Notes: generated by a model from the letters alone, not told the origin. A stretch of 64,000 nucleotides of DNA from Gluconobacter kanchanaburiensis NBRC 103587 (GCF_007988905.1 NZ_BJVA01000001.1:310001-374000), one strand, 5' to 3'; numbered from the stretch's first letter, positions 35,727 to 45,771 are shown. Numbers and translations are program-made.

Positions 35727-36497
35727 ATGGCTTTCAATTCCAACTTCAGCAGAGCTGGCATTCAGACCGGAGCCGGCAGCCTCGATGCCGGACTGCGCGC
35801 CTATATGTGCCGGGTCTTCAACTGGATGGCGCTTGGTCTGGTGGTAACGGGGCTGGTCGCATACGGCGTTGCGCAAACGTCCCTTCGTGCGCTGTTCTTC
35901 CATCTGGCCGAAATGCCGAACGGAGCGATCGTACTGCGTCCGACGCTGCTCGGCGGGATCAGCATCTTCGCGCCGCTGGTTTTCGTGATGGTACTGTCTT
36001 TCGGCGTCAACCGGCTTTCTCGCCCGGCTGTGCAGGGGTTGTTCCTTCTGTTCAGCGTGGCCATGGGAGCGAGCATGGCAAATCTCTTGCTGAGCTATAC
36101 CGGGGTTTCGGTGGCGCGGACTTTCTTCGTGACCGCCATAACCTTCGCCGGAATGTCGCTGTGGGGATACACGACCGGAGCCAATCTCGCTCGACTCGGA
36201 TCGTTCCTCTTCATGGGACTGATTGGCATCGTGCTGGCCTCTGTAGCGAACATTTTTCTGCACAGTTCGCCATTGGCCACGCTTGTTTCAGTAATAGGCG
36301 TCGGTCTTTTTACCGTGCTTGCGGCCTATGATACGCAGCGGATCAAGATCACCTATCAGCAGTACATGACATATGCTGGTCCTGAGGAAGTCGCGAAACT
36401 CAGTGTTTATGATGCATTGACGATGTATCTCAATTTCGTGAACTTGTTCCAGTTTCTCATTCAGTTCATGGGGGTCCGTTCAGGTAACAACGACTGA
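35727..36497 (+). CDS. BAX inhibitor-1/YccA-family membrane protein
   Basis: 256 residues with seven membrane segments. LRAYMCRVFNWMALGLVVTG, the central LGIYTG-like GYTTGANLARLG, AYDTQRIK with the conserved Asp, and the end NLFQFLIQFMG are TMBIM/BI-1 landmarks. Members form proton- or calcium-leak channels or interact with FtsH in bacteria. A Shine-Dalgarno-like GGAAAAGG precedes the ATG. Followed by a terminator and then the cyo leader. Confidence 0.92.
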   Translation: MAFNSNFSRAGIQTGAGSLDAGLRAYMCRVFNWMALGLVVTGLVAYGVAQTSLRALFFHLAEMPNGAIVLRPTLLGGISIFAPLVFVMVLSFGVNRLSRPAVQGLFLLFSVAMGASMANLLLSYTGVSVARTFFVTAITFAGMSLWGYTTGANLARLGSFLFMGLIGIVLASVANIFLHSSPLATLVSVIGVGLFTVLAAYDTQRIKITYQQYMTYAGPEEVAKLSVYDALTMYLNFVNLFQFLIQFMGVRSGNND

Positions 36498-36528
36498 CAA
36501 TACTCTCTTTGCGATACTGGGTTCCCGG

Positions 36529-36558
36529 AAAGGGGTGGCAATTGTTGCCGCCCCTTTT
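36529..36558 (+). terminator. Terminator after the BAX-inhibitor-like gene
   Basis: AAAGGGGTGGCAA / TTGCCGCCCCTTTT (one G-U) with the loop TTG, ending in four T residues. Confidence 0.75.
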
Positions 36559-36963
36559 CTGCTTTTGGGACCAAAAAAGTCTTGAATTATTTCCCTGAAT
36601 TCTATGTTGGATCACATTAAAAATCCGTAATATAACAAATTAATTAAAGTGCGTATTTGTTCAAATGTGGCGAAAAACAGCCATTCTCTTGTCGCGTTAG
36701 GGGTTGGAGAGTGCTCACGAAATCCGTGATAAGCCTTGTCTTTAAGGCGATTCAGGCGGAAAAAACCTGAGGAACCGGGACAGCAGTGTCCCATGCTGAA
36801 TGAATTTCAGGATCGGATCTTTAATCCGGTTCCTGACGTCAGGATACGAACGAGAAAGGTAGCAGACTATGGCAGCGTTCGGCGGCACTGATGCGGACCT
36901 TATCGTGTCAAACCGTTTCCCGGCGACCACTGCAAGCCGGAACGGATGATGAAAGCAGGACCG
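36559..36963 (+). promoter_or_regulatory. Long structured leader of the cyo operon
   Basis: The first part (36570-36670) is AT-rich and probably contains the promoter; no clear -35/-10 pair was chosen. The rest is a leader with several hairpins: GCCTT/AAGGC at 36733-36748; AGGAACCGG (36770-36778) pairing with CCGGTTCCT (36826-36834); and an inner GGGACA/TGTCCC at 36778-36793. A 26-codon ORF follows (36869-36949). The arrangement suggests control at the mRNA level, but no known riboswitch class was recognised. Confidence 0.45.
36869..36949 (+). CDS. Possible 26-residue leader peptide upstream of cyoA
   Basis: ATG 36869 with AGAAAGG about ten bases upstream opens a short frame (MAAFGGTDADLIVSNRF...) that stops at TGA 36947-36949. 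The stop overlaps an in-frame cyoA start candidate ATG 36946 as ATGA, so translation could be coupled. The peptide shows no known motif and no run of a single amino acid. It may be chance. Confidence 0.35.
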   Translation: MAAFGGTDADLIVSNRFPATTASRNG

Positions 36964-37884
36964 ATGAAAAAACTCTGGCGATATCTCCCAGCGTTGCCGG
37001 CGCTGATGCTATCGGGTTGTACGGTTGATCTGCTTCAGCCGCGCGGCCCGGTCGCAGAATTGAATCGCGATGTCATGGTGGCGGAATTCGTCATCATGAT
37101 GCTGATCGTGGTTCCTACCTGCGCCGCGACGCTTTATTTTGCGTGGAAGTATCGTGCTTCCAACAAAGAGGCCGAATACCTCCCGACTTGGGATCATTCG
37201 ACCGTAATTGAATATGTCATCTGGGGCGTCCCCGCCATTCTGATCGCCGTTCTCGGCGCCATCAGCTGGTGGAGCACGCATGCCTATGACCCGTACCGCC
37301 CCCTTCAGACGGCTGACAACGTCAAGCCCCTGAATGTTCAGGTGGTCTCACTCGACTGGAAGTGGATGTTCATCTATCCGGACCTTGGGATCGCAACGAT
37401 CAACCAGCTAGATGTCCCGACGAACACGCCGCTGAACTTCCAGATCACCTCTGATACCGTCATGACGTCGTTCTTCATCCCCCGTCTGGGCTCGATGATC
37501 TACGCCATGCCGGGTCAGCAGACGCAGCTGCACCTGCTTGCTAATGAGTCCGGGGACTACCTGGGCGAGGCTTCGCAGTTCAGCGGTCGTGGTTTCTCGG
37601 ACATGAAGTTCCGTACGCTTGCCATGGATCCGGCTCAGTTCAATGACTGGGTTGAGAAAGTGAAGAGCGGAAGCGAAAATCTCGACGACACCACATACCC
37701 GAAATATGCTGCACCGCAGGAAGCTGCCCCGGTTCAGTATTTCGCGCATGTCCAGCCGGATCTCTTCGATGGCATCGTTGCCAAGTATAACAATGGCATG
37801 ATGGTGGATAAGACGACGGGTAAGGTCATGCACATGCAGTCTGCTTCCAATGCTGCACCGTCCGACACTGGCATGAAGGAATAA
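36964..37884 (+). CDS. cyoA: Cytochrome bo3 ubiquinol oxidase subunit II
   Basis: 306 residues. Lipoprotein signal [19 protein letters not shown], two membrane segments (about 30-55 and 75-97), then a cupredoxin domain that lacks the CuA ligands, as is normal for quinol oxidases. [20 protein letters not shown] and [16 protein letters not shown] are subunit II motifs. ATG 36964 is preferred because AGGA precedes it and the signal peptide starts there; ATG 36946 is an alternative overlapping the leader ORF. First gene of cyoABCD. Confidence 0.95.
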   Translation: MKKLWRYLPALPALMLSGCTVDLLQPRGPVAELNRDVMVAEFVIMMLIVVPTCAATLYFAWKYRASNKEAEYLPTWDHSTVIEYVIWGVPAILIAVLGAISWWSTHAYDPYRPLQTADNVKPLNVQVVSLDWKWMFIYPDLGIATINQLDVPTNTPLNFQITSDTVMTSFFIPRLGSMIYAMPGQQTQLHLLANESGDYLGEASQFSGRGFSDMKFRTLAMDPAQFNDWVEKVKSGSENLDDTTYPKYAAPQEAAPVQYFAHVQPDLFDGIVAKYNNGMMVDKTTGKVMHMQSASNAAPSDTGMKE

Positions 37885-37891
37885 CCGACAG

Positions 37892-39880
37892 ATGCTCGGA
37901 AAACTCTCCTTTTCAGCCATACCGTTGGATGTGCCGATTCTTGTCGGTACATTCCTTGGTGTTGCTGTTATCGGTCTCGCCGTACTGGGTGCTGTCACCT
38001 ACTATGGTAAATGGGGCTATCTCTGGCGTGAATGGCTGACGACTGTCGACCACAAGCGTCTCGCGGTAATGTACGTCATTCTGGCGATCGTCATGCTGTT
38101 CCGCGGTTTCGCGGACGCCATCATGATGCGCACCCAGCTCGCGCTGGCTTACAAGGGTAATCCCGGTTACCTGCCGCCGCATCACTATGACCAGATCTTC
38201 TCCGCTCACGGCACCATCATGATTTTCTTCATGGCGATGGCGTTTATGACGGGTCTGTTGAACCTGGTTGTTCCCCTTCAGATCGGTGCGCGCGACGTTG
38301 CGTTCCCGTTCCTGAACTCGCTCAGCTTCTATATGACGCTGGTCGGCGCCCTGCTGATCAATATCTCGCTGTTCATCGGTGAGTTCGCTCAGTGCGGCTG
38401 GCTGGTTTACCCGCCTCTGTCCGAGATGCAGTTCAGCCCGGGTGTCGGCGTCGACTACTATATCTGGGCCGTTCAGATCTCCGGTGTCGGTACGCTGCTG
38501 ACGGGCGTGAACTTCTTCACGACCATCGTCAAGATGCGTGCGCCTGGCATGGGCTGGATGCAGATGCCGGTTTTCACCTGGACTGCGTTCTGCACGACCG
38601 TTCTGATCATGGTGTCCTTCCCAGTTCTGACGGTGACGCTGGCTCTGCTCAGCCTTGACCGTTACCTCGGCATGCACTTCTTCACGAACGATGCCGGCGG
38701 CAACGTCATGCTTTACCTCAGCATGATCTGGACCTGGGGCCATCCGGAAGTTTACATCCTTGTTATTCCGGCATTCGGTGTTTTCTCCGAGGTTACGGCA
38801 ACGTTCTCTCAGAAGCCGCTCTTCGGCTATAAGACGATGGTGTACGCCACGTGCTCCATCATGGTGCTCTCCTTCGTCGTGTGGGTGCATCACTTCTTCA
38901 CCATGGGTGCTGGTGCCAACGTCAATACCTTCTTCGGTATCATGACGATGATCATCGCCGTCCCGACGGGTGTGAAGATCTACAACTGGCTGTTCACGAT
39001 GTATAAGGGCCGCGTGGAATTCACGGCTCCGATGTACTGGACGATCGGTTTCATGATCACCTTCTCCATCGGTGGTATGACTGGTGTCATGATGGCCATG
39101 CCGGCCGCCGACTGGATCCTGCATAACTCCCTGTTCCTGATTGCCCACTTCCACAACGTCATCATTGGCGGTGTGTACTTCGGCTACATTGCAGGCATGG
39201 GTTTCTGGTTCCCGAAGGCTTTTGGCTTCAAACTGAACGAAGCCTGGGGCAAGCGCGCGTTTTGGTGCTGGTTCATCGGCTTCTATCTGGCCTTCGTTCC
39301 GCTCTATATCCTCGGTCTCGAGGGCATGACGCGTCGTATGAACCACTACGACAATCCTGACTGGTATCCGTGGATGCTGGTTGCTGAAGCCGGTGCGATC
39401 GTTATTGCTTGCGGTATCGCCTGCCAGCTGACGCAGCTTTATGTGTCTATCCGCGATCGTAACCTGCCCGAGAACCTTGATCTGACAGGTGATCCGTGGA
39501 ACGGCCGTACGCTGGAGTGGGCCATTTCTTCTCCGCCGCCGGCTTATAACTTCGCGGTCATTCCCGACATTCACGGTCTCGACACGTTCCACACCGAGAA
39601 GCAGCTGGGTCTGAAGGCTCACGGCAAGCCGCTGGCACCGATCCACATGCCGAAGAACACCTCCGCTGGTGTCTTTATCGGTCTGTTCGCGTTCCTGTTC
39701 GGCTTCGCTTCGATCTGGTACATCTGGTGGCTTGCCGCCATTTCCCTGATCGGTATCGTTGCAACCATGATCCTGCGCAGCGCCAATCGTGACGTCGACT
39801 ATTACGTTCCGGTGAGCGAAATCGAGCACAACGAGGAAGTTTATTCCCGTCGTATCGCCGCTGCACAGGCAGCAGAGTAA
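37892..39880 (+). CDS. cyoB: Cytochrome bo3 ubiquinol oxidase subunit I
   Basis: 662 residues, about 15 membrane segments; carries haem b, haem o and CuB, reduces O2 and pumps protons. [13 protein letters not shown] (haem ligand), [15 protein letters not shown] (CuB His with cross-linked Tyr), HHFFTMG (CuB His pair), and HFHNVIIGG (haem ligands) are intact, as is the N-terminal ubiquinol-oxidase-specific part. Codon use is strongly optimised, which fits high expression in an acetic acid bacterium that oxidises sugars and alcohols through quinone. Seven bases after cyoA. Confidence 0.98.
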   Translation: MLGKLSFSAIPLDVPILVGTFLGVAVIGLAVLGAVTYYGKWGYLWREWLTTVDHKRLAVMYVILAIVMLFRGFADAIMMRTQLALAYKGNPGYLPPHHYDQIFSAHGTIMIFFMAMAFMTGLLNLVVPLQIGARDVAFPFLNSLSFYMTLVGALLINISLFIGEFAQCGWLVYPPLSEMQFSPGVGVDYYIWAVQISGVGTLLTGVNFFTTIVKMRAPGMGWMQMPVFTWTAFCTTVLIMVSFPVLTVTLALLSLDRYLGMHFFTNDAGGNVMLYLSMIWTWGHPEVYILVIPAFGVFSEVTATFSQKPLFGYKTMVYATCSIMVLSFVVWVHHFFTMGAGANVNTFFGIMTMIIAVPTGVKIYNWLFTMYKGRVEFTAPMYWTIGFMITFSIGGMTGVMMAMPAADWILHNSLFLIAHFHNVIIGGVYFGYIAGMGFWFPKAFGFKLNEAWGKRAFWCWFIGFYLAFVPLYILGLEGMTRRMNHYDNPDWYPWMLVAEAGAIVIACGIACQLTQLYVSIRDRNLPENLDLTGDPWNGRTLEWAISSPPPAYNFAVIPDIHGLDTFHTEKQLGLKAHGKPLAPIHMPKNTSAGVFIGLFAFLFGFASIWYIWWLAAISLIGIVATMILRSANRDVDYYVPVSEIEHNEEVYSRRIAAAQAAE

Positions 39881-39898
39881 GAGGGGCGCATAAGACTT

Positions 39899-40516
39899 AT
39901 GGCTCACGAAGCAACAATGTCGCCTCTGGCACACGCTGACGACCACCACGGGGAACACCACGAGACCCCCAATGTGTTCGGCTTCTGGCTCTACCTGATG
40001 ACGGACTGCATCCTGTTCGGGTCGATCTTCGCTGCCTTTGCGGTTCTCCGGAATCAGTTTGCCGGTGGTCCGTCGGGTAAGGAGCTCTTCGATCTGACGA
40101 ACGTGGGGATTGAGACGGCTATTCTGCTGTTCTCGTCCATCACGTACGGCTTCGCCTCGCTGAATGCGATGGCGAAGAACAAGACGATGGTCCTTCTGTG
40201 GCTGGCCGTCACTTTCGTTCTGGGCGCATCCTTCGTCGGTCTCGAGTTGAACGAGTTCAGCTCCATGATCGCCGAGGGCAACGGTCCTGACCGTTCGGCA
40301 TTCCTTTCCGCGTTCTTCACGCTGGTGGGAACGCATGGTCTGCACGTCACTTGCGGTCTGATCTGGATGGTCGTGCTGATGGTGCAGATGATGGGGCCGC
40401 AGGACCTGTCCGAGCGTATGATGAACAAGCTGACCTGCCTCAGCCTGTTCTGGCACTTCCTCGACATCGTCTGGATCTGTGTCTTCTCGTTCGTCTATCT
40501 CGCAGGAGTGATGTAA
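39899..40516 (+). CDS. cyoC: Cytochrome bo3 ubiquinol oxidase subunit III
   Basis: 205 residues with five membrane segments. After a His-rich N-terminus (HADDHHGEHHE) come FGFWLYLMTDCILFGSIFAA, LNEFSSMIAEG and TLVGTHGLHVTCGLIWM, all subunit III signatures. Starts 18 bases after cyoB; its TAA overlaps the cyoD ATG by one base (TAATG). Confidence 0.97.
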   Translation: MAHEATMSPLAHADDHHGEHHETPNVFGFWLYLMTDCILFGSIFAAFAVLRNQFAGGPSGKELFDLTNVGIETAILLFSSITYGFASLNAMAKNKTMVLLWLAVTFVLGASFVGLELNEFSSMIAEGNGPDRSAFLSAFFTLVGTHGLHVTCGLIWMVVLMVQMMGPQDLSERMMNKLTCLSLFWHFLDIVWICVFSFVYLAGVM

Positions 40517-40845
40517 TGGCCCAGGCACATACAGCCCACGATGGTAGCCACGGCTCCTATTCGGCTTATCTAATCGGCTTTGTTCTGGCAGTGATCCTGA
40601 CAGTGGCATCTTTTGCCGCCGTTATGACCCACGCCCTGTCTCCGGGGATGGCGCTGGCCGCACTGACGGTTCTCGCAGTCGTGCAGATCGTCGTCCACCT
40701 GGTGTTCTTCCTTCACATGAACACCAGCAGTGAGCAGAGCTGGAACCTGATGTGCTTCATCTTTGCCGCGGCATCGGTGATTGTCATTATTGGTGGTACG
40801 ATCTTCATCATGCATGACACCGCGATCAACATGATGTCCCGATAA
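40516..40845 (+). CDS. cyoD: Cytochrome bo3 ubiquinol oxidase subunit IV
   Basis: 109 residues with three membrane segments and the motif QIVVHLVFFLHMN of the subunit IV family. ATG 40516 overlaps the cyoC stop, giving tight coupling; a longer frame upstream is inside cyoC. No cyoE (haem O synthase) follows, so this must be encoded elsewhere. Confidence 0.95.
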   Translation: MAQAHTAHDGSHGSYSAYLIGFVLAVILTVASFAAVMTHALSPGMALAALTVLAVVQIVVHLVFFLHMNTSSEQSWNLMCFIFAAASVIVIIGGTIFIMHDTAINMMSR

Positions 40846-40871
40846 GGTTTCTTCTGAAACCTGAAAGGGAA

Positions 40872-40909
40872 AAAGGGCTGGCAGAAGAAATTCTGCCAGC
40901 CCTTTTTTT
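40872..40909 (+). terminator. Terminator of the cyo operon
   Basis: AAAGGGCTGGCAGAA / TTCTGCCAGCCCTTT, loop GAAA, then a run of T. A strong 15-bp rho-independent terminator. Confidence 0.93.
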
Positions 40910-40967
40910 GTCCCTTGCGGAGGTTTTATCGGCCTCAGGGATAGACTGTTCTTCGTGTATTAAGGAC

Positions 40968-41000
40968 AAAAAAAACCCGGCCTCTGAGAAGAGACCGGGT
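40968..41000 (-). terminator. Terminator of fdxA
   Basis: On the minus strand ACCCGGTCTC / GAGGCCGGGT forms a hairpin with loop TTCTCA, followed by a run of seven or more T residues. Confidence 0.85.
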
Positions 41001-41025
41001 GAAACCGTGCCGGGCGAAAAGGGGC

Positions 41026-41358
41026 TTAGTTTTTGTGAGGCGCCTCGGAGAGCATTTCAGCTTTGCCCGGTTTATCTTTCCATTCTTCCGCATCCGGCAT
41101 TGCGTCAATTTTGCGCGTCATGTTCGGCCACTGTGCGGAATATTTCGCATTGACCTCGATCCATGGTGCGGCGCGGTTGTCGCTGTCAGGGAAAATGGCT
41201 TCTGCCGGGCATTCCGGCTCACACACGCCGCAATCGATGCACTCGTCGGGATTGATGACAAGGAAGTTCTCGCCTGCGTAGAAGCAGTCTACGGGACAGA
41301 CTTCCACACAATCCGTGAACTTGCAGCGAATGCAGTTTTCGGTGACCACATAGGTCAT
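41026..41358 (-). CDS. fdxA: Seven-iron ferredoxin FdxA
   Basis: 110 residues. The N-terminal [20 protein letters not shown] supplies most ligands of the [3Fe-4S] centre (Cys-x7-Cys form) and [12 protein letters not shown] those of the [4Fe-4S] cluster; the C-terminal helix region [15 protein letters not shown] is typical for alphaproteobacterial FdxA. Cytoplasmic electron carrier. In this group it regularly follows hslR and the SUV3-like helicase gene, as here. Confidence 0.95.
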   Translation of the reverse strand: MTYVVTENCIRCKFTDCVEVCPVDCFYAGENFLVINPDECIDCGVCEPECPAEAIFPDSDNRAAPWIEVNAKYSAQWPNMTRKIDAMPDAEEWKDKPGKAEMLSEAPHKN

Positions 41359-41450
41359 TGACGTCTCCGATCGTCTTGCTGGTCCGGCATCCGGCCGGTT
41401 TCATCCGAGCGGGATGATATGCGAAGGTTTGGCGTCCGACGCAAGCACCG

Positions 41451-41729
41451 TTAGCCGTCTTCTGTGATGGCTTCATAAAGACGTGCGGCTTCCTTTGCCG
41501 GACCGCGGCGTTCACCAAGATCCAAGACGCGCCACACGCGCACTTCTCCGCCAGAAACAGCAGGAAAAGTCAATATGTCGCCAATGTGAAGTTTGGCATG
41601 GGGCTTGCTTGTAGGCTGGCGATTGATACGCATGCGGCCTTTGCTGACGATGCTTGCACAAAGCGCCCGCGTTTTGGCGATGCGGGCGTAATACAGCCAC
41701 TGATCCAGCCGCTGATAGGGTTCGCTCAT
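41451..41729 (-). CDS. hslR: S4-domain RNA-binding protein, Hsp15-like
   Basis: 92 residues with the S4 fold: RLDQWLYYARIAKTRALCASIVSKGRMRIN, shown here in part as RLDQWLYYARIAKTR, and later KPHAKLHIGDILTF. Hsp15 (HslR) binds free 50S subunits with stalled nascent chains. The ATG overlaps the helicase stop (ATGA). Call at family level is good; specific equivalence to E. coli HslR is inferred. Confidence 0.85.
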   Translation of the reverse strand: MSEPYQRLDQWLYYARIAKTRALCASIVSKGRMRINRQPTSKPHAKLHIGDILTFPAVSGGEVRVWRVLDLGERRGPAKEAARLYEAITEDG

Positions 41730-44320
41730 CGCCAGACCTTTTCTCTCAAGGCCGCAAGGGCTGCGAAAGGGCTGTCTGGGCGCATGGGCTGTCCAGATCT
41801 GTTTGCGGACTCATGGGCGTGTCTGCGTCGTCGGGAAGCACGGGCTCTACGGTCCTTAAGGATCATCAAAGGGCGAGGTGGTCCGGCATGGGTTGGCGAG
41901 GGAGGTTCTGCAGGCTGATGGGTTATGCTCAATCCCTTCAGGACGGAGGGAAGTGCATCGGCCTTCACACCCAGTCTGGAGGCCAGATCAGGAGGGGCAA
42001 TGCAGTCGTGATGCAGAACTCTGTGATGAAGTTCGGCAATACAGCGTTCCGCTATGTCCAGACGCAGTCCTGTATCGGAGGCGCGGATCCAGCCGAACTG
42101 CCCGGCGATCTGTCGCCAGGGCAGGGACACCCGACCGGGGGGCGTGGGATGGAAGGGGGTGCCATGATGCAGGGCGTGCAGCAGGCCGAGAAGGGCGAGT
42201 GGGCGTGCGCGGAAGAGTGCGGAACAGAAGACCGAGAAACGCCCGATCTCCACACCGCTCTTTCGTAACTTTTTTTGCAGGGCCGGGGAGAGTGCATGGT
42301 CTTCCGGAAGGGCATCAGTGATGCCGCCATCGTCTCTGAGGCGATGGAGAATGGCGCGGAGACCGGGTTCATGCGCGGCAAGATCATAGGCGCGGTGCAG
42401 GGCTTTAAGCTCGGTTTGGATAAAATGGACCACGACCGCCAGTAAACGCGTCTCCACCAGTGTTTTCTGGACGGTGTCGCTGAATTCAGCAGGAAAAAGT
42501 CTGATGGTCGGGCGCAGCAGGGAAGAGCCTGCGGCAAGGCGACCAAGAGGGATTTCGTCCCAAAAGACGTTCCCGGTTGTGATGTCCAGTCTGAAGGCTG
42601 TGTCCGGTGCCTCCTGCAGGAGACGGATGCGGCGGGGGATCTCGTGGATCAGGGCCCTGCGCCCGGCGCGCAGGATCATCTGACGGTCGGGTCCGGAGGC
42701 AACATCCGTTTCCAGCGTAAAGCCAAGGATGCGGCCGATGCTGTGGCCTTCAACAAGAACTTCTCCGTCTGGTTTGACGGCTGAAAGCAGGGTCCGGTCG
42801 CCATCGCTGTCGAGGCGCCGCAGGAGGGTCGTGGCCCGGCGATCCACAAAGCGGGCGGTGAGGCGTTCGTGCAGGGCGTCGGAGAGTTGGTCTTCCACTT
42901 CGCGGGCGCGTTCCTGCCACATCGCGGAATGGCGGCTCCATTCGGTACGAGCCGCGACATAAGAGCACACACGGACGCCGGTGAGGCGGTGCATGAGTGT
43001 GTCTATATCGCCTTCGGTCTTGGCCAGCCCACGGATATGTCCTTCCATCCAGTTGGCGGGAACGGAGCCTTCCTTGACAAGATGGGTATAGAGGCGCGCG
43101 CAGAGGCGGGTGTGGCTGTCATCGCCGAGTTTGCGGAAATCGGGGATCTGGCAGACGTCCCAGAGCAGGGCGGTGGCGCGTTTGCCGCGTGCGATCTCGC
43201 GGATGTCCGGATCGAGAATCAGGGATTCGAGCGTGGTGACGTCGGACGCGACGCGCCCTGCTGTCAGACCACGCAGCGGTGGCGGTCGGGTCAGGCTTTT
43301 GAGCAGATTGGCGGGGTTCGTGAAATCCAGTTCGTGGTTGCGCCAGTAGAGGCGCTGGATCGGATCGAAGCGGTGCTGCTCCACGGCTTCGACGAGGACG
43401 GTGGACATGGGTGGGCAGTCGGCAGTCGTGCCGAAGGTGCCATCTTTCATGCCACGTCCCGCGCGCCCGGCGATCTGGGCGATTTCCTGCGGGAACAGGG
43501 GGCGGGGGGCGGTGCCGTCGAACTTGCTGAGCTGGGCCAGAGCGACATGGTCGACATCCATGTTCAGGCCCATGCCGATGGCGTCGGTTGCGACGAGATA
43601 ATCGACTTCGCGGTTCTGGTAGAGCTCGACCTGGGCGTTGCGGGTGCGGGGACTGAGCTGGCCCATGATGACGGCGCAACCGCCGCGCCGTCTGCGAATG
43701 ACTTCTGCCAGCGCGTAAACCTCGCTCATGGAAAAGGCGACGATGGCCGAGCGTGGCGGCAGGCGGGAGAGTTTCGTGTGGCCGGTGCTGGCGAGGCTGG
43801 AGAGCCGGGTGCGGATGTCGATTTCGATGCCGGGGACGAGTTTCTGAAGCAGAGGACGGATGGTCTCGGCGCCGAGAAAGAGCGTCTCGACGGTGCCGCG
43901 CGCGTGGAGAAGGCGGTCCGTGAAGACGTGGCCTCGGTCGGGGTCCGAGGCGAGCTGGATTTCGTCGATGGCGACGAACTCGGCTTTGCGATCCAGTGGC
44001 ATGGCTTCGACGGTGCAGGAAAACCAGCGCGCGCCGGGGGGGACGATTTTTTCCTCGCCGGTAATGAGTGCGACGTGACGCTCGCCCTTGATTTTGACAA
44101 GGCGCTCGTAATTTTCCCGGGCCAGCAGGCGCAGGGGAAAGCCGATGATGCCGGAGGAATGGGCCATCATGCGCGTCAGGGCATAATGGGTCTTGCCGGT
44201 ATTGGTGGGGCCAAGGGCAGCACGGATGCTGGCTGGCATGGTATGGTGGCTGGACGAGGTTCCGTGGAATGCACCCTTCATGCCTGAATGGTCGGGTGCC
44301 TGCGGGACAAAAGCAAGCAT
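41726..44320 (-). CDS. SUV3-like superfamily 2 RNA/DNA helicase
   Basis: 864 residues. Walker A ALGPTNTGKTHYALTRM, Walker B-like FVAIDEIQLASDPDRG, VYALAEVIRRRRGGCAVIMG, DAIGMGLNMDVDHV and QIAGRAGRGMKDGTFG match the mitochondrial SUV3 / alphaproteobacterial helicase family; C-terminal half less conserved, ending in a basic tail (DRRARASRRRRHAHE). Role is likely in RNA turnover or ribosome-associated remodelling by analogy. The start is uncertain: ATG 44320, 44281 or 44239 (the last just before the Walker region); none has a clear Shine-Dalgarno. Divergent from the aminopeptidase gene. Confidence 0.88.
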   Translation of the reverse strand: MLAFVPQAPDHSGMKGAFHGTSSSHHTMPASIRAALGPTNTGKTHYALTRMMAHSSGIIGFPLRLLARENYERLVKIKGERHVALITGEEKIVPPGARWFSCTVEAMPLDRKAEFVAIDEIQLASDPDRGHVFTDRLLHARGTVETLFLGAETIRPLLQKLVPGIEIDIRTRLSSLASTGHTKLSRLPPRSAIVAFSMSEVYALAEVIRRRRGGCAVIMGQLSPRTRNAQVELYQNREVDYLVATDAIGMGLNMDVDHVALAQLSKFDGTAPRPLFPQEIAQIAGRAGRGMKDGTFGTTADCPPMSTVLVEAVEQHRFDPIQRLYWRNHELDFTNPANLLKSLTRPPPLRGLTAGRVASDVTTLESLILDPDIREIARGKRATALLWDVCQIPDFRKLGDDSHTRLCARLYTHLVKEGSVPANWMEGHIRGLAKTEGDIDTLMHRLTGVRVCSYVAARTEWSRHSAMWQERAREVEDQLSDALHERLTARFVDRRATTLLRRLDSDGDRTLLSAVKPDGEVLVEGHSIGRILGFTLETDVASGPDRQMILRAGRRALIHEIPRRIRLLQEAPDTAFRLDITTGNVFWDEIPLGRLAAGSSLLRPTIRLFPAEFSDTVQKTLVETRLLAVVVHFIQTELKALHRAYDLAAHEPGLRAILHRLRDDGGITDALPEDHALSPALQKKLRKSGVEIGRFSVFCSALFRARPLALLGLLHALHHGTPFHPTPPGRVSLPWRQIAGQFGWIRASDTGLRLDIAERCIAELHHRVLHHDCIAPPDLASRLGVKADALPSVLKGLSITHQPAEPPSPTHAGPPRPLMILKDRRARASRRRRHAHESANRSGQPMRPDSPFAALAALREKVWR

Positions 44321-44376
44321 CAGAAGTCATTCGGGACGATCTTTATGGGATCTCTCCGGATTTCAGGAGAAAAGTC

Positions 44377-45771
44377 ATGATGAAGCCGCATCCCCAGCTT
44401 CCATTCGTTACGTCCGCCGAGGCTCTTCCGGCACGCCAGGTGCATCTGGTGTCCATCAGCGATCGGGAGGCTCTGGCAGGACTTCTGGGTGATTTTTCCG
44501 GGTTTCTTGAGGGACAGGGCTTCGATGGCAAGGATGGTGCGTTCACGTTTCTGCCGGGGAATACGGGCGTCGGAGCAGCCATTCTGTGCGTGGACCCTGC
44601 ACGGGCAAACGATCCGCTTGCGTTCGGCGGCCTTGGTAAGAGGCTTCCGAAGGGGGACTGGACCATCGTGCTGCACGGGCTGGACCCGGTCGCTCGTGAG
44701 AGCGCGCTTCTCGGCTTCTGTATGGGCGCATACCGGTTCAGCCTGAATGAAGCTGGTGTTCCCGACACCCGACTGGTTGTGCCGAATGAGGCGCGAAACG
44801 TGGTCGCCCTGTCGAAAGCTGTCTGGTTTGGACGCGACCTGATCAACATGCCTGCCAATCTGCTCGGTCCGCGCGAACTGGCGGACATGGCCGAGCGGGC
44901 ATTGGTGCATCGGGGCGCGAGCGTCAGCGTTGTTGAGGGGGATGATCTGCGTCGGGCCTATCCCTGTCTGGCGGATGTAGGAGAAGGGTCCGAGCGCAAG
45001 CCGACGGTTGTGGTGGCCCGATGGAAGGCGCGTGAGGGGGCGCCGAGAGTTTCGCTGATCGGCAAGGGGGTCTGTTTCGATACGGGCGGATACGATCTCA
45101 AGGGCGCCGCCGGAATGCTGCGTATGAAAAAGGATATGGGCGGCGCCGCGCTCATGCTGGCCGTTATGTGCGCTGCAATCGATATGGAACTGGATGTCGA
45201 TCTGGAACTCCGGCTGGGCTGTGTCGAGAACAGTGTCTCAGGCCATGCCATGCGTCCGGGTGACATTCTGAGAACGCGGAGCGGACAGACGGTCGAGATC
45301 GGCAACACGGATGCAGAAGGTCGGCTGGTGTTGTGTGATCTCATAACGGAAGCGGCCGAAAGTCATCCTGATGCTATTCTGGACGCTGCAACCCTGACGG
45401 GTGCTGCGCGTGTGGCACTCGGTCCGGATGTGCCGGCACTCTTTAGCAATGACGATGAACTGGCTTCATTCATTCTCGAATCGGGAAAAGAAACGAATGA
45501 CGCGATGTGGAGAATGCCGCTCTGGCATGGTTATGACGCATGGCTGGATAGTAAAGTCGCGGACTTTGGAAATGTGACCTCCAAACCGATGGCTGGCGCC
45601 ATAACGGCCGCACTCTATCTGCAGAAATTCGTACCAGAGGGCCAAAAATGGGCCCATATCGACACTTACGCCTGGAACGATGGCGATCGTCCCGGCCGCC
45701 CGGAAGGCGGCGAAGTCCTCGGGATACGGACAATTCTTAAAGCATTGTCACGAATTCATAATAATTCATGA
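44377..45771 (+). CDS. pepA: Leucyl aminopeptidase, M17 family
   Basis: 464 residues; dinuclear-metal aminopeptidase. LIGKGVCFDTGGYDLKGA (metal Lys/Asp), KKDMGGAA, and NTDAEGRLVLCDLI (metal Asp/Glu and catalytic Arg) are the M17 signatures. The N-terminal macro-like domain is divergent, which is usual for the alphaproteobacterial form. ATG 44377 has AGGAGA before it; the longer frame to 44269 overlaps the opposing helicase gene. The symbol is used in the family sense. Confidence 0.9.
   Translation: MMKPHPQLPFVTSAEALPARQVHLVSISDREALAGLLGDFSGFLEGQGFDGKDGAFTFLPGNTGVGAAILCVDPARANDPLAFGGLGKRLPKGDWTIVLHGLDPVARESALLGFCMGAYRFSLNEAGVPDTRLVVPNEARNVVALSKAVWFGRDLINMPANLLGPRELADMAERALVHRGASVSVVEGDDLRRAYPCLADVGEGSERKPTVVVARWKAREGAPRVSLIGKGVCFDTGGYDLKGAAGMLRMKKDMGGAALMLAVMCAAIDMELDVDLELRLGCVENSVSGHAMRPGDILRTRSGQTVEIGNTDAEGRLVLCDLITEAAESHPDAILDAATLTGAARVALGPDVPALFSNDDELASFILESGKETNDAMWRMPLWHGYDAWLDSKVADFGNVTSKPMAGAITAALYLQKFVPEGQKWAHIDTYAWNDGDRPGRPEGGEVLGIRTILKALSRIHNNS

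Noticed and set aside
37913-40609. Very long minus-strand open frame (898 codons) opposite cyoB-cyoD
   Set aside because: The plus strand encodes unmistakable oxidase subunits. The antisense frame is open because of the strong codon bias in these highly expressed genes; its translation is low-complexity and charged.
42869-44287. 472-codon plus-strand frame opposite the SUV3-like helicase
   Set aside because: Helicase motifs are clear on the minus strand; the opposite frame is Gly/Ala/Glu-rich with no recognised motif.
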